From assembly GCF_026914265.1 (NCBI RefSeq), contig NC_069124.1, positions 88,188,915-88,252,914 on the forward strand: a DNA stretch of 64,000 nucleotides, given 5' to 3'. Both the position numbers and the translations under genes were made by a program. This document shows positions 1-12,776 of the stretch, in pieces (positions within the stretch are counted from its first letter, which is position 1; every line of letters starts with the position of its first letter). The notes below the pieces were generated by a model. The model ran no database searches, was not told the origin of the DNA, and worked only from the letters and a program-made list of their open reading frames with translations. The stretch comes from Mya arenaria (Eukaryota > Mollusca > Bivalvia > Myida > Myidae).

Positions 1-656
1 GGTCGATGCAGATTACTACGTTAAGGTACGTCTAAGGCACGGGTCGATACAGATTACTACGTTAAGGTACGACTAAGGCACGGGTCGATACAGATTACTA
101 GGTTAAGGTACGACTAAGGCACGGGTCGATGCAGATTACTACGTTAAGGTACGTCTGAGGCACGGGTCGATGCAGATTACTACGCTAAGGTACGTCTAAG
201 GCACGGGTCGATACAGATTACTACGTTAAAGTACGACTAAGGCACGGGTCGATACAGATTACTACGTTAAGATACGACTAAGGCACGGTACGACTAAGGC
301 ACGGGTCGATACAGATTACTACGTTAAGGTACGACTAAGGCACGGGTCGATACAGATTACTACGTTAAAGTACGACTAAGGCACGGGTCGATACAGATTA
401 CTACGTTAAGATTCGACTAAGGCACGGTACGACTAAGGCACGGGTCGATACAGATTACTACGTTAAGGTACGACTAAGGCACGGGTCGATACAGATTACT
501 ACGTTAAGGTACGTCTAAGGCACGGGTCGATGCAGATTACTACGTTAAGGTACGACTAAGGCAAGGGTCGATACAGATCACTACGTTAAGGTACGACTAA
601 GGCACGGGTCGATACAGATTACTACGTTAAGGTACGACTAAGGCACAGGTCGATAG
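1..656. repeat. 41-bp satellite array
   Basis: Direct tandem copies of a 41-bp unit beginning GGTCGATACAGATTACTACG run from the first base to about 656, roughly 15-16 units. Units differ at a few positions (for example GATGCAG versus GATACAG, and TACGTCT versus TACGACT). Two partial 17-bp units sit near 288-304 and 427-440, where the same variants recur in a larger block, so a higher-order unit was probably duplicated. The array runs off the left edge, so its true length is unknown. No coding sense was seen. Confidence 0.95.
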
Positions 657-669
657 GATTCCTACTTTT

Positions 670-693
670 CTATCCTCGGCTAGACGTTGCCAC
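670..693 (-). other. Possible terminal mini-exon of the minus-strand membrane protein gene
   Basis: On the minus strand an AG acceptor (ending GGGGCAG) is followed by seven codons and a TAG stop, in the phase that the exon at 1564-1766 would need if its GTACGT donor is used. The pyrimidine tract is weak and no polyadenylation signal was seen beyond it. It is recorded only as a candidate; the upstream exon could instead read through its donor to a stop three codons later. Confidence 0.15.
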
Positions 694-1190
694 CTGCCCC
701 GATACATAAGAAAGCAAGGGCAGGTGATGTAGTTATTCTGTTGGAAGCCGATTTAAACAAGCTGTTTCAGTAAAAGGAAAGACTATGGCACTATTCAGTT
801 ATATTTAGAAAGGTTATAATAGGACGTAATATAATAACGCCGTTTAAAAAAGAGAAGTCATCCATACCTGCCAAGGGTCTTTGAAAAATCTTTTCTTTGA
901 ATGTATTATTCTACCGATGATCTGGAAATAAAAGAATATTATACTAGTATAGGTAATTTGAAAATCGAACTACCACCGGATAACCGGTCAGAATCGTCCA
1001 GGCGACATATTTATTGTACACTTACCGACAGTATTATTCTGATTGCCGTTTCTCCTTCTCGTTAGTAAACAACACAGTTATGATGTGGACATATCAGTTA
1101 CATTGTGGTCCATTTGACAGCGGGGTCCGTCAAAACTTTTCAGATATATAAAGTGTTCGATTGAAATACAAGTTATAGTTAAAAACTAAG

Positions 1191-1511
1191 TAAAACCTGC
1201 ACTCTCACTAATTTATCGTTTTGACAACTTTTCTAGTTTTTGTCTTTGAAGGAGCTAATATTTGCGTAATTTAAATGTCTAGAAACCAGTAACATAAGAC
1301 TGCTGAAAAAGATCAGATAACCGTTTAGCATATTTACGCTCGAAAACTGATGTTTTGAAATTGTGTGCAGTTTACCAAACAATTGAGATCTGTTCTATTG
1401 TGCGTCATCTAATTAAACTGAATTAATGACATTGATGCCGAAATCAGCTGATGCTGGGACAAATGTTTGAAAAGTGTCAAAACTGACAATTTTCGAGAGT
1501 GCAGCTTTAAG
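1191..1511. mobile_element. Palindromic MITE, family 1, copy 1
   Basis: The left end has CTGCACTCTCAC and the right end GAGAGTGCAGCTTTAA, forming terminal inverted repeats. The interior shares AGACTGCTG and a GATGTTTT-containing inner palindrome with the copies at 20075 and 32208. This is the most diverged of the three. There is no coding capacity, so it is a non-autonomous DNA element. It lies just downstream of the last firm exon of the minus-strand membrane gene, in its putative 3' region or intron. Confidence 0.7.
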
Positions 1512-1563
1512 AATTTTAAAAGACCATATGTACATGTGTGATTTTTATAATTCACGTACGTAC

Positions 1564-4500
1564 CTCGATAAAGAACAGAGCTGAGATGACGAGGGTGCCG
1601 TACCGGACGACCTCGACCACCGTCACCAGGTTCTCGTGCAGGACGGGTGGGCATCCTCCAGGGTCGTACGCTCCCTGGGTCGGGGCGGGGGCGGTGCTCA
1701 AGTTGCTCGTGCCTGAGGCGCCCTGTACGGTTGTGACTGCTGTGGTGACTGGCTCCACCCCGGGAACTGAAACACGAACACATGGAAACTGTAAAAAAAC
1801 TGTAAAAACCAAGCATAATAACTAGAGTGTACCCGCTATAAGCATTGTAATTGATATAACCTTTAAAAACATGCCTTTGTTAATTGAACCGAAGATTAAA
1901 GGATATGAAACTGCGCATGAAAACTACACCTGAACAAATTGATGAAAATGACCAAATTTTACATAAAAAATATATTTGTAATATATGATATAACTAGTGT
2001 TACAGTACCTTTGATAACCTCGAAGTGTATGAGAATTTCTACCGCCGACATGAGCGCGTGCAGGAACGTGCACGTGATTACCAGGCACTCCCCGTACACG
2101 CTGTATAACCAGCGACAGCACGTGCATCTAAAACAAATCGGAGCACTGTAAGTACTAAAGAAAGGGATATCTCATCATTTAAAAGGGGATGCGGCTAAGT
2201 TATATAAAAAAGATATTGTAATAAGTGACACGTAAGTATCAATAAAGTGCATTTCTAATTTTATGAAAGCGTAGTTTTACCAAGTAGATATAGTTTTCAC
2301 GCTGATAGAATGATTGAGTTCGGTTGTCATTTTAACAAAGCTGATACGACAGTTCAGTTCTCTTTGTTCATTAGCCACAGGTGAACTATATAAGTTTATA
2401 TTAGATCGATGCATAACATAAAACATAAATTGTCGCCTGTAATGGCTCTAATGTACTTTCATTCTTCCAGCAGCAGCTGTCGTTCGTCTCCTGGCATGCT
2501 ATGTTTCCATGAATCACAAATCCTACCGCCAAACGCCCGAACTATGCAGACAAGCGTTAGAAGAAAACTTGGGCGATATTTTTGAAGAAGTCAATTCAAT
2601 CTAAATTTAATAAGGACCAAATATTCAACCAACCATTTATCTATAAGTATTTGGTATAAAGAATGAGTTTATGCAGGTCGGCCAGAGCCATTGGGTTGCA
2701 CTATGGCTTGACACGGCCTTGACCTCATCACCAGTGTTTCCATAGACATTTAGTGTTGTCTCTTTTCTTCCAAGAAACATTCAATTACGTAAAATGTATG
2801 CATTGCATTTTATCCTATCTGTAAACTTTCTATTTTTTCGGCGTACCCAATGCTCATGTTTGCCAATTATTTGCAAAATATATTGGTTTATCTTGGAAAA
2901 TCAGCCTGAGATTTGTGTAAAGAGTTTAACATAGTTTAATTTCTTCCTCATCCATGCAGAGAGGGATTGGTTTCTGCGAAAGATTGATAAATACACTTGA
3001 CATTTGATAAACCAGCGCTATCGTCTTAGTACTTTGGATTTGTGAATGAACTTTAATCATTATTTGTAATGAAGTCGTATCAATATCAAGTATTTCATTT
3101 TTCGAAACTGACTATCACTCGTTTCGATTGTTATCAATACAGAACTCCATAAACTTTCTTTTTTCTAAAGTCATCAATTTACTACAAGGAGTCTTATTAT
3201 CACTATTGCATTCTATGAGATGTTTTCATCTTCTGGTCAAATATATTTGATACGTGTATAGGTTCATACATCACACATACCCTGAGCCTAATTTCATTCC
3301 TCTGGGCTACAACACCACAATATCACTGTGATGACTGATTTTCAACAACTACATTAAAGAAATGTGCTCAGTGCAAAAGTAGATTTGAATAACCACCATG
3401 ACGATATCTTCAAATATAATTTCGTTCAATTTGTTTCAATATTAAGCCGGCATATAAGACACGTTCCCTCTCACTCGTGTTAGTGCTCTGAGGGCTTTGC
3501 CAAATTATAGAAGAGTTTACCATATTTTGGCCTAGAGAGCAGGATTTTAAGGCGAAACTATACCAAGCTTCGGAATGGTTTCAGGTGTCATGATGTTTGA
3601 CACTATCAACAATGTATGGCGACCTTGTGGTGATTGGTTTCATTACTTTTAAGAAATACATTTGCATTATTAACCGGGATGCGAATTTAAGTCACAATGT
3701 TTTACAATGGGACATTACCCATCACTTGTTCGTTTTGGACCATCCCTTTTACCTACATTGGCCACTATATTTTAGTTGCTCAAGTTTCGAACCCACCACT
3801 TAAGTCTAGGAGGGCGATATTCGGAAATATTTTGGACAACAAGTGTCAGGAAAGTTAACATACTTACTGGATCCAAACATAATGCTATTCAAAACAGAGG
3901 GCTTTCAGCCTTATGTCTGTCCCCACCTCATTGCTGGTTGTATACTTGTCAGTAGACATATAATTATGGTTTGACTGATTGGTAGTTTCCTGTGCACTGG
4001 TGTACATTCTGGGGCTCGAGCCCGGGACATCGTCGGACATATTCAACTACACGAACTCACCTAGTGTGATCTAACCCGGATATCATTGTAATCAATGCAT
4101 AGGTCCTGGGATAAAATCAAGCATCCTACATTATTTCTAGTTTTGTAAATACATGAAAAGGATTATTATAAAAATCCAACGCCATTTTTCGATTACACTT
4201 AAAAGAGAAATACCAATGAACAATGAAGGCAGAGGTACCAAAACATATCAAATAGACGGAATAACATTTTTATAGCTAGAATAAGTGTTTATTAATTCTC
4301 AAAATGCATAATATATATGTTGTTTAATACATATTTGACTGTTGAAAATTGAAAACCATGATATATTGAACGTATTTACATGAGAAAAAGGAGTGTTTAT
4401 ATAAATGAATGGCTCAATAGGTACACAAATATATACTAATTGGATGTATATGCAGTGATAATGTACATCATGGAATAATTAGCCTTGCCGCTGACTGCCT

Positions 4501-5533
4501 GTCACGCTGCAAAATGATTTATCGATGTTCATAATTTATCGATAACCCGTCACTGAACTTTCAATATCATCATCATCATCATCATCATCATCATGTACAT
4601 TCAGTAAGAAAAGAAATAACACATTTACTGGGATGGAAACAGTTTAAAACTGCAAAAAAAAAACACATTTCATATCCAAGCAACACACAGTTGTTGAACC
4701 TTTTGCCAATTAATTTATCTGATTAAGGCAAATTATATAATCTATTGATACGTCTGAATTAAAAATTAGACAAAAATTGTTATTTTCCAAACAAAATATT
4801 CGCTTAATTTATTGAGTAATCCATATAATGGATTATGTAAATACACCTTAGAACGAAGAAACTTGAGTAATAAAATGATAAATGAAATTTCATAAAAAAG
4901 AAGATGTTAACAATACAAGCTTTCTCGTAATATTCACCAGCAGCCCGGAGTTTCCCACAAGAAATACAATGGTCCAGACAACAAGATACTCGGTGACAAG
5001 TAATTCAATAATAGACTAGGTGTCAGGTTATTCATTAAAGAACTAAGGTTAACTTGAGAAAAAAAAAACAGTCTGAAAACGTCATTAGTATCATATTATA
5101 AAGTATAGACGCCATAGAACACCATTTACAAAGCCAAACCCGACTGTGGTGTTTAAGTGAAAGAAACGATCGGGATAAAAAAATGTTAAAATATAAAAAT
5201 AAATATATATTGATATGAGTACATGAGACCAACCTGTCTTCGTGGGCCATGATGTACACGGGTATATTCCAGCTGTAATATGTACGGTGTTGTCGGTGTC
5301 ACATGCAGTATTCAGTGATAGGCAATGTATCCGTGTAGCTGATTATCAGTCAGACTCGATATCAGCTCATTATCAGCAAGAACAACGGCCTTTACTAATT
5401 GCTCAATATCAACACCGCCCTCTTGAATCACATACCTGACATGGGTAGCGTTAATAGTTAACGTAAACAACACTAATACAAGGATGTTAAGCAAGTACAA
5501 AAAAAAACGCACTATCTTTAATTTTTGTTTCAT
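1564..5533 (-). CDS. Multi-exon gene for a small membrane protein with about three transmembrane segments
   Basis: Three minus-strand exons fit together in phase: 5533-5436 (starts ATG, donor CAG|GTATGT, phase 2), 2127-2009 (acceptor TTGTTTTAG, donor G|GTACTG, phase 1) and 1766-1564 (acceptor TGTTTCAG, donor GAG|GTACGT, phase 0). Together they give 140 codons. Residues about 8-28 form a hydrophobic segment beginning FFLYLLNILVLVLF. Residues about 45-68 hold a second, including GECLVITCTFLHALM. A Ser/Thr/Pro-rich, probably extracellular stretch follows, then a third segment near 118-138 (VRYGTLVISALFFI). The end is uncertain: reading through the last donor stops after three more codons, or splicing may continue to 670-693. 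An in-frame ATG lies upstream of 5533, so the start is also open. The first segment resembles a tetraspanin first helix, but no CCG motif or fourth helix was seen. The family was not recognised. Confidence 0.6.
2128..5435 (-). other. Large intron of the membrane protein gene
   Basis: This 3.3-kb AT-rich stretch separates the first two firm exons of the minus-strand membrane gene. Apart from a trinucleotide array near 4566 there is no open reading frame with coding character and no clear transposon end. Short frames such as the one near 3600 have no homology that could be recognised. Confidence 0.5.
4566..4594. repeat. (ATC)n microsatellite
   Basis: About nine perfect ATC/CAT trinucleotides in a row inside the large intron. 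Simple slippage repeat. Confidence 0.95.
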
Positions 5534-5539
5534 ATTTCG

Positions 5540-7800
5540 TTGAAAAATAAATATTATCCATTTACGGAACATGTGAACTGTACTCGAACAACACATGTAC
5601 CGGGATTATACCTCAGTTTAAGGCGAGCGTTTTACATAGATATCCATTTGAACAGATTCTCCAGGAAAACATGGATCTTTCACACAAGACAAGCTGTGTA
5701 CAATAAACTCAATTCAATTGATTCGTATTTCCTTATTTATTCAGTTTTTTTATATACCTGTTTTCTGACATTAACCACACATAAACTATTCATGTCATTA
5801 TTCAAAGAATGTTTGTTATAACACATATTCATTTATTTTATTCAAACGAATTATTTAATTTTAAACAGTGAAAATAATCTCTTAAATCCTGTAACAGACA
5901 TGCATACCATGTTTATCTCGGGCATCGATTCTTTCCGACGTGGGATTCTGTCGGGTCATGTTACCTGAGGCCGATGTTGGATTGTCAATGATCGCCGTGT
6001 CCCCGGAGACAAGCGGCGATGGACCACAGATCGATAGCTGCATTCCATACCGACCTGCCCGGGTTACCACGGTAATCAACCGACATATGTCTGCATTAGA
6101 GCGCCAAGAGGATTTATCGCCCTTTCTTAAAACATCCGAACGTAAAAGGACAACAGAGCAGAAAACAAAACACATTCGATGCATATATTGGACTAATAAA
6201 CTACAAGCATATTAAATATCAGTGTAGAATACCAAAATCAGATACCAAACCTTGAATTGTACATTCGAAACTCCTCTGCCATTTATATCGTAAACAACCT
6301 CAGATGTAAATGGACGGTTTACAATGTCAGACATCGGTACAAGTTAACTACGCTGCAAGTAGACCGCGTAGTAATTTTAATTTAGCAGTTAAACTTAGTG
6401 ACTTAACTCTTGGGAATCTTAATTATGTTTGAAATAATTCACTTCACTGGCAATCAATTTAAACTTCGATCTACAGATGCAAGCTACAACACTACATGTA
6501 ATTAATAATATAATTAAAAAAAATAAGATCTATTTCTATTGATGTACCACTTAGCATACATCCGAGGTTGTTTTTGATAAAAATGACCGAGGAGCTCCGA
6601 ATGTGATTTGTTTTCATCTTAAATACGTACGTTAAACGGTTACAAACATACTAAACGAATGCACACCAGCGTAACCATTTGTTATGGAACCCTATATCTA
6701 GCACATGCCATACAAACAATAAAATGAATATGTTCTTAGTCTTTAATAATTCATATTGGAATACTGCCTCGGAACGGTAATGGAAAGACGGAATCCACCC
6801 GGGATTTATGCCCGGCCAATTTTCGATATTGAAATTTTGATGTTGGTTTGACTCGGACATGTTTATTACAGAATTAAAATGATTTTTTTTCGCTATTGTT
6901 CTCTTGGACCCAGACCAGAAGACAGCCAATTCCACACTATGACAGTAAATGTTGAGGCCGTAGCAAGCAATCGACATGTTGGTTCGGCGATCGTCCTTTC
7001 GGTAACTATAACATAGTCCATGCACCTATTTTGGTGTGTACCACTCCGATTTCTGAGCAGCGTTATTGCATATATACTGCATTTTCCATTTTGTCCTGTC
7101 CTGTCACTCAAATTCTCCGATTATCCCCCAGTGGTGAGCCTAATCCTTGTCGCGTAAAAGCGGTTGATATCAAGCAAGCCAGTCAAGTTGTGACATTTCT
7201 GTTTCTCCGTTTGATTGCTGAATGGAAGTGGGTAAGTTAATTTCAAGTTCTTTGTCTGCAGAAATTATAAAAAATCTTAACAAGAACATAATTGGCATAT
7301 CAAGATCTCATGTTCGTTCAACTCCGATGATGTCTCAGTTATATGTTTCCTTTCAAATACTTGATCACTTGTTGACACACGTCGTAGGTTTTAATGAGTG
7401 CTATGAAATACTGCAAGACATGTTCAAGACGAGTTGCAGTTTTAACAGTTACTTCTTTAACAGCAGATCATTTCCTTTCAGATGTTTGAAAAGGTTGCTC
7501 TTTTTAAGGCGTGGTTCTTTTTTACGCGTGTTGTTTTTCATGAAAGTATTAAATGCATCAAAAATATTGAGAAGATGTTTTAAAATAAGGCTGTTGAATA
7601 TCATCTTGACATTGAGTTGGTTTTGGATCTGAGATAACAAATAAACATTCCAGGTAAACATTAGAATACACTATTTGATTGATGAGAACCATTTTCTTTT
7701 CAAGGAAACGGTGTAATCAGTCCTGGTACTACCTTGATTATTCCAATTTACTTACATATATCTAATCACAGTGCATAGTGTAGTGATACATGACGTAAAG
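5540..7800. other. No firm gene; one weak exon candidate
   Basis: Most of this stretch is AT-rich DNA without supported genes. On the minus strand, 6053-5964 is flanked by an acceptor ending CGGGCAG and a donor-like CTCAG|GTAACA and has higher GC than its surroundings. It could be an upstream exon of the membrane protein gene or untranslated sequence. No transposon ends were recognised here. Confidence 0.3.
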
Positions 7801-7809
7801 GGTGTGTGA

Positions 7810-9000
7810 TTGCGGCTTTGGAGGTCGCCATTCGGTGCATCGTTACGGCAAGGTTATACATCTTTGTATGGCACGTGCCCACTGTTGGGTATCTACAACA
7901 TTTTTCGTTCACATCTCCATTATCTTGCCGTTCTCGCTCTATTTATAAATCCATGCTTGCTGTGTTCAGCTGCTCGGGCATGTCTTCGTACCGATTGTGA
8001 CAGATCTTTCTCCTGTCTTATACTTAAATTGTGTAGTCCACTGTTAATCACATCCTCAACAACATATGACCCACTGCATCGGAAGTTTGTTTTGATCAGA
8101 GTCAGAGGGCAACATGTGCTGGTTGTAGGCCTTTACTATCTCCAAGCCTATTTATGAGGTCTAGCGCATATTCATATGTTGTTAGCGTCTCAATTTCAAA
8201 CTAAAGTTCCATCAACGCTTGCATTTGGACCTCGTACAACTCTCTCATAATATTGTGCTCACCTCGAACACTTCCCGCAGGCAAATACCCATCCCAATAA
8301 TTTGGCCTTTCTTGGCACATGCGCTTCAAAATGATATTGAAAATGCCGTTCATTCTCTCACATACACCGTTATATCTCGGGATATAGGGTTTTGTATATC
8401 TGTTTTACATACACCACCCGAGCTGCCTCATTCAATAGTCACTCTGTCAATCAGTTGCTCTTTTGGGAATCCAATCCGACAGAATATTTCTAGCAATGCT
8501 AAAGCCAGTCGTTCTGTCTTTATCGCTGTCATCATATACCAGATGCTTGTTCCGGATACTGGTGCTAAAGGCCGGACCAAATCAAAGCATACTCTTTGGA
8601 ATGTTTCATCCATTACCGGCATATCATCAAGCGGAGTCATTTTTAACTCGTCTCTTAAGAGTTGTCTTCTGGCAAACATCTGAAATGTCTCTACAAATCG
8701 CTTGTGATAAATGACGAGCAAAACCTGCTCAGTGTTCCATCTTAAGCGTAATTTGCCGAAAGGTAACCACCGGCCATTTATCGACTCATGTGCCAGAGTT
8801 GTCACTCTCTGTCAATGTGAAATTGGAGCACATGTTTGCGACACCATGGGCTATCCCTATCCCGTTTTCATTCCAATTACCAGATCACAGATCAGCGTGC
8901 TTAATAAAATAGCTTCAATTTTGCCCGTGTAGTACGGTGATTCAACCGTAATACGTGCCGTCCGTATTGCTTTTCCAGCTCCATCTATTGTGATAATGAC
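7810..9000 (-). mobile_element. Gypsy-type LTR retroelement fossil A (protease and integrase remnants)
   Basis: Minus-strand translations match parts of a Ty3/Gypsy-like pol. At about 8870-8990 there is a protease end (ITVESPYYTGKIEA, then a DLVIGN-like stretch). At about 8430-8650 an integrase core reads with RVCFDLVRPLAPVSGTS and FCRIGFPKEQL. At about 8220-8420 the core continues with an ERMNGIF-like motif. Weaker similarity extends to about 7810. The order is compressed because most of reverse transcriptase is missing. No LTRs are recognisable. It is clearly broken, with many breaks, and old. The hAT element at 9001-15404 sits inside its protease region, and remnants may resume from 15405. 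Confidence 0.7.
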
Positions 9001-9242
9001 TAGGGATGGAAGCGAATATCCGAATATCCGGATATTAGATTGGTATTCGGATACTAAAATTGGTATTCGGATATTCGTATAATTTTCTTAATATTTTTTG
9101 TATAAATTATGCGGTTAAAATGGTCGATTAATTAGTGTAGGTCTTAAACATCTTAGCGTTTAGACTGTTTCAGGTGCTGCACAGACTGATTGGCGAAGCG
9201 CGATGGGTGTCATAAACCGTCTGCTATTAATTGGTTGATTGC

Positions 9243-12200
9243 GGTGCGGGGTGATACAGGAATCCAGTGGATTTCACGTGAAATCCACTCAAAACGTGAA
9301 ATCCACTCAGAACTCAGTTATTTTAATTAATAATTTAATTTTTTTATATACATATTAGAAAGTGCCTCATGAAGGGTTTATATTTCAAATTTTATTGAAA
9401 TTGGTCAAAAAATAAAGAAGTTAGAGCAATTTTTCATTTTTTTTTCCAAAAATAGATCGGAAATCGAGGTGAAATCCAGATTCCGATAGGTGAAATCCAC
9501 TCATAACTCATTAATTTTAATAAATAATTTTCTGTGTTTGTATATTTATTAGAAAATGCCTCATCAAGGGTTTATATTTCAAATTTTATTGAAATTGGTC
9601 AAAAAATAAAGAAGTTAGAGCAATTTTTCATTTTTTTTTTCAAAAATAGATCGGAAATCGAGGTGAAATCCAGTTTTCGAGAAGTGAAATCCACTCATAA
9701 CTCATTAATTTTAATAAATAATTTTCTGTTTTTGTATATTTATTAGAGAGTGCCTCATAAAGGGTTTATATTTCAAATTTTATTGAAATTGGTCAAAACA
9801 TGAAGAAGTAAGAGCAATTTTTCGAAAATAGATCGGAAATCGAGGTGAAATCCAGTTTTCGAGAAGTGAAATCCACTCTTAACTCAGTTTTATTAGTTAG
9901 TAATTTTTATTTTTTGTATACATTTTGGAAAGTGCCTAATGAAGGGTTTATATTTCAAATTTTATTGAAATATATCAAGAAATGAAGAAGTTAGAGCAAT
10001 TTTTCGGAAATCGAAGTGAAATCCACATTTTGACAAGTGAAATCCACTTTTTCAGACGTGAAATCCACTCACAACTCATTTATTTTTAACAAATTAATTT
10101 TTCTGTAGAACAAATAATTGAAAGGGCTTCATAATGGGTTTATATTTCAAATTTTATCCAAATTGATCCAAAAATAAGAAAGTTGTAGACCTATTTTGAA
10201 AAAAGATCGGAAATCGAAGTGAAATCCACATTTTGACAAGTGAAATCCACTTTTTGAGACGTGAAATCCACTCATAACTCATTTATTGTTAACAAATTAT
10301 TTTTTGTTGAACAAATAATTGAAAAGGCATTATCATCGGTTTATATTTAAAATTTAAAAGGAATTGGTCCAAAAATGAAGAAGTTTGATAAATATATTTA
10401 AAATTGATCTGAAAGCGTAGTGAAATCCACATTTTGACAAGTGAAATCCACTTTTCCAGACGTGAAATCCACTCATAACTCATTTATTTTTAACAATTTT
10501 TTTTTTGTTGAACAAATAATTGAAAAGGCATTATCATCGGTTTATATTTAAAATTTAAATGGAACTACAACAATAAGCATATTTATATCTAACAGCACAA
10601 TAATTGCTTTTAGCTCGTATTAATCTGTGAAATTACGTAATATGTTTCCTGATGGCGTGAAAGTATTTAATGTGTCCTTTGTTTTTGTAGTGCACCATGT
10701 CACTGTGATAGTCCTTATGAAATCTTATGTCCTTCATTTCAATGCATTGTACACTTTTTCGAACAAAATTTTTGATGCGTTTTCTCTGTGCGTTGAAACT
10801 TTTTTTGCTTAGAAATTTGTCTTTGAAGTTTCCCCTTTCTGTTTACCTGTGTATATTTTTATCATATTTTGCTATTGTTTATTTTGGGTAATTATTTTCC
10901 TTAACTGTTGTGAACATACCTTTTCATTATCTCTCATCATTGTAAACCAAGTTAAACATATGATTTCACTTGGTGTAACTTTGTTCTGTTGTATTTGTTT
11001 GTTTATTTTTATTTTATGATTACGTACATGTATATCAACCAATGTACATGTATAAATAACCATAAATAAATGTCTGGCATAAACAAATAATACAAAACAA
11101 TTCTCGGATTATTTATTAAATTTTTAATATTTTCAAAATTCGAAAGTAAAAAAGTGCCATGATTGAGGGCGCCTCCACGTGGTATGGCCTGGATGTGTAT
11201 GGATATTGTGTTTATCATGAAAAAAAAATAAACAATTATGCATACACAACAAAACGCCCTCACAATATAACTTCAACTTTCTTATTTTTGGATCAATTTG
11301 AATAAAATTTGAAATATAAACCCATTATGTAGCCTTTTCAATTATTTGTTCAACAAAAAAATAATTTGTTAACAATAAATGAGTTATGAGTGGATTTCAC
11401 GTCTCAAAAAGTGGATTTCACTTGTCAAAATGTGGATTTCACTTCGATTTCCGATCTTTTTTCAAAATAGGTCTACAACTTTCTTATTTTTGGATCAATT
11501 TGGATAAAATTTGAAATATAAACCCATTATGAAGCCCTTTCAATTATTTGTTCTACAGAAAAATTAATTTGTTAAAAATAAATGAGTTGTGAGTGGATTT
11601 CACGTCTGAAAAAGTGGATTTCACTTGTCAAAATGTGGATTTCACTTCGATTTCCGAAAAATTGCTCTAACTTCTTCATTTCTTGATATATTTCAATAAA
11701 ATTTGAAATATAAACCCTTCATTAGGCACTTTCCAAAATGTATACAAAAAATAAAAATTACTAACTAATAAAACTGAGTTAAGAGTGGATTTCACTTCTC
11801 GAAAACTGGATTTCACCTCGATTTCCGATCTATTTTCGAAAAATTGCTCTTACTTCTTCATGTTTTGACCAATTTCAATAAAATTTGAAATATAAACCCT
11901 TTATGAGGCACTCTCTAATAAATATACAAAAACAGAAAATTATTTATTAAAATTAATGAGTTATGAGTGGATTTCACTTCTCGAAAACTGGATTTCACCT
12001 CGATTTCCGATCTATTTTTGAAAAAAAAAATGAAAAATTGCTCTAACTTCTTTATTTTTTGACCAATTTCAATAAAATTTGAAATATAAACCCTTGATGA
12101 GGCATTTTCTAATAAATATACAAAAACAGAAAATTATTTATTAAAATTAATGAGTTATGAGTGGATTTCACCTATCGGAATCTGGATTTCACCTCGATTT

Positions 12201-12418
12201 CCGATCTATTTTTGGAAAAAAAATGAAATATTGCTCTAACTTCTTTATTTTTTGACCAATTTCAATAAAATTTGAAATATAAACCCTTCATGAGGCACTT
12301 TCTAATATGTATATAAAAAAAATAAATTATTAATTAAAATAACTGAGTTCTGAGTGGATTTCACGTTTTGAGTGGATTTCACGTGAAATCCACTGGATTC
12401 CTGTATCACCCCGCACCC
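9243..12418. mobile_element. Foldback (long inverted repeat) element nested in the hAT transposon
   Basis: The ends GGTGCGGGGTGATACAGG and CCTGTATCACCCCGCACC are inverted copies. The element is flanked by a 10-bp direct repeat GGTTGATTGC at 9233-9242 and 12419-12428. The arms (about 9243-10560 and 11270-12418) are built of tandem blocks of about 190 bp, seven on the left and six on the right. Each block holds GTGAAATCCACT motifs and an AGGGTTTATATTTCAAATTT core. The central spacer of about 0.7 kb (10560-11270) has no convincing coding sequence. A target duplication of 9-10 bp with long arms fits foldback or Mutator-like non-autonomous elements; the superfamily is inference. Confidence 0.93.
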
Positions 12419-12776
12419 GGTTGATTGCACAAGGCGCGAGATTGCATCTTTTGAAGGGTCCATGGTCCTGTTTATGAAAACAAGTGTTGTTTATGGTGTC
12501 TGAAGTCGCTAATTGGCACTAATTGGCAGTAGTTGACATCAATGATGACGTATATGATATGTGCATTAATCCATACGATTTAACTGTCCAATCACAAAGT
12601 AACGTCATGCAATCAGTAGATTATCCAATCAATTATCTTAATGAATATGCATAAATCAAGTATTGATGTCTGAATAAAATTATTAGAAAAAAATCGTTTC
12701 ATTTCTATTTTATTCCCAATCAGTTAACATCGTTTCAAAGTTTATCAATTGAGCAATCTTGTCAAAACTGGAACTG

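Noticed and set aside
1-656. Regular direct repeats resembling a CRISPR array
   Set aside because: Units are directly adjacent with no unique spacers, in eukaryotic-type DNA; it is a satellite.
1564-5533. Tetraspanin identity for the minus-strand membrane gene
   Set aside because: No CCG motif, no large Cys-rich loop and only three hydrophobic segments were found.
8219-8683. 154-codon open frame on the plus strand
   Set aside because: It is antisense to the integrase remnant of Gypsy fossil A.
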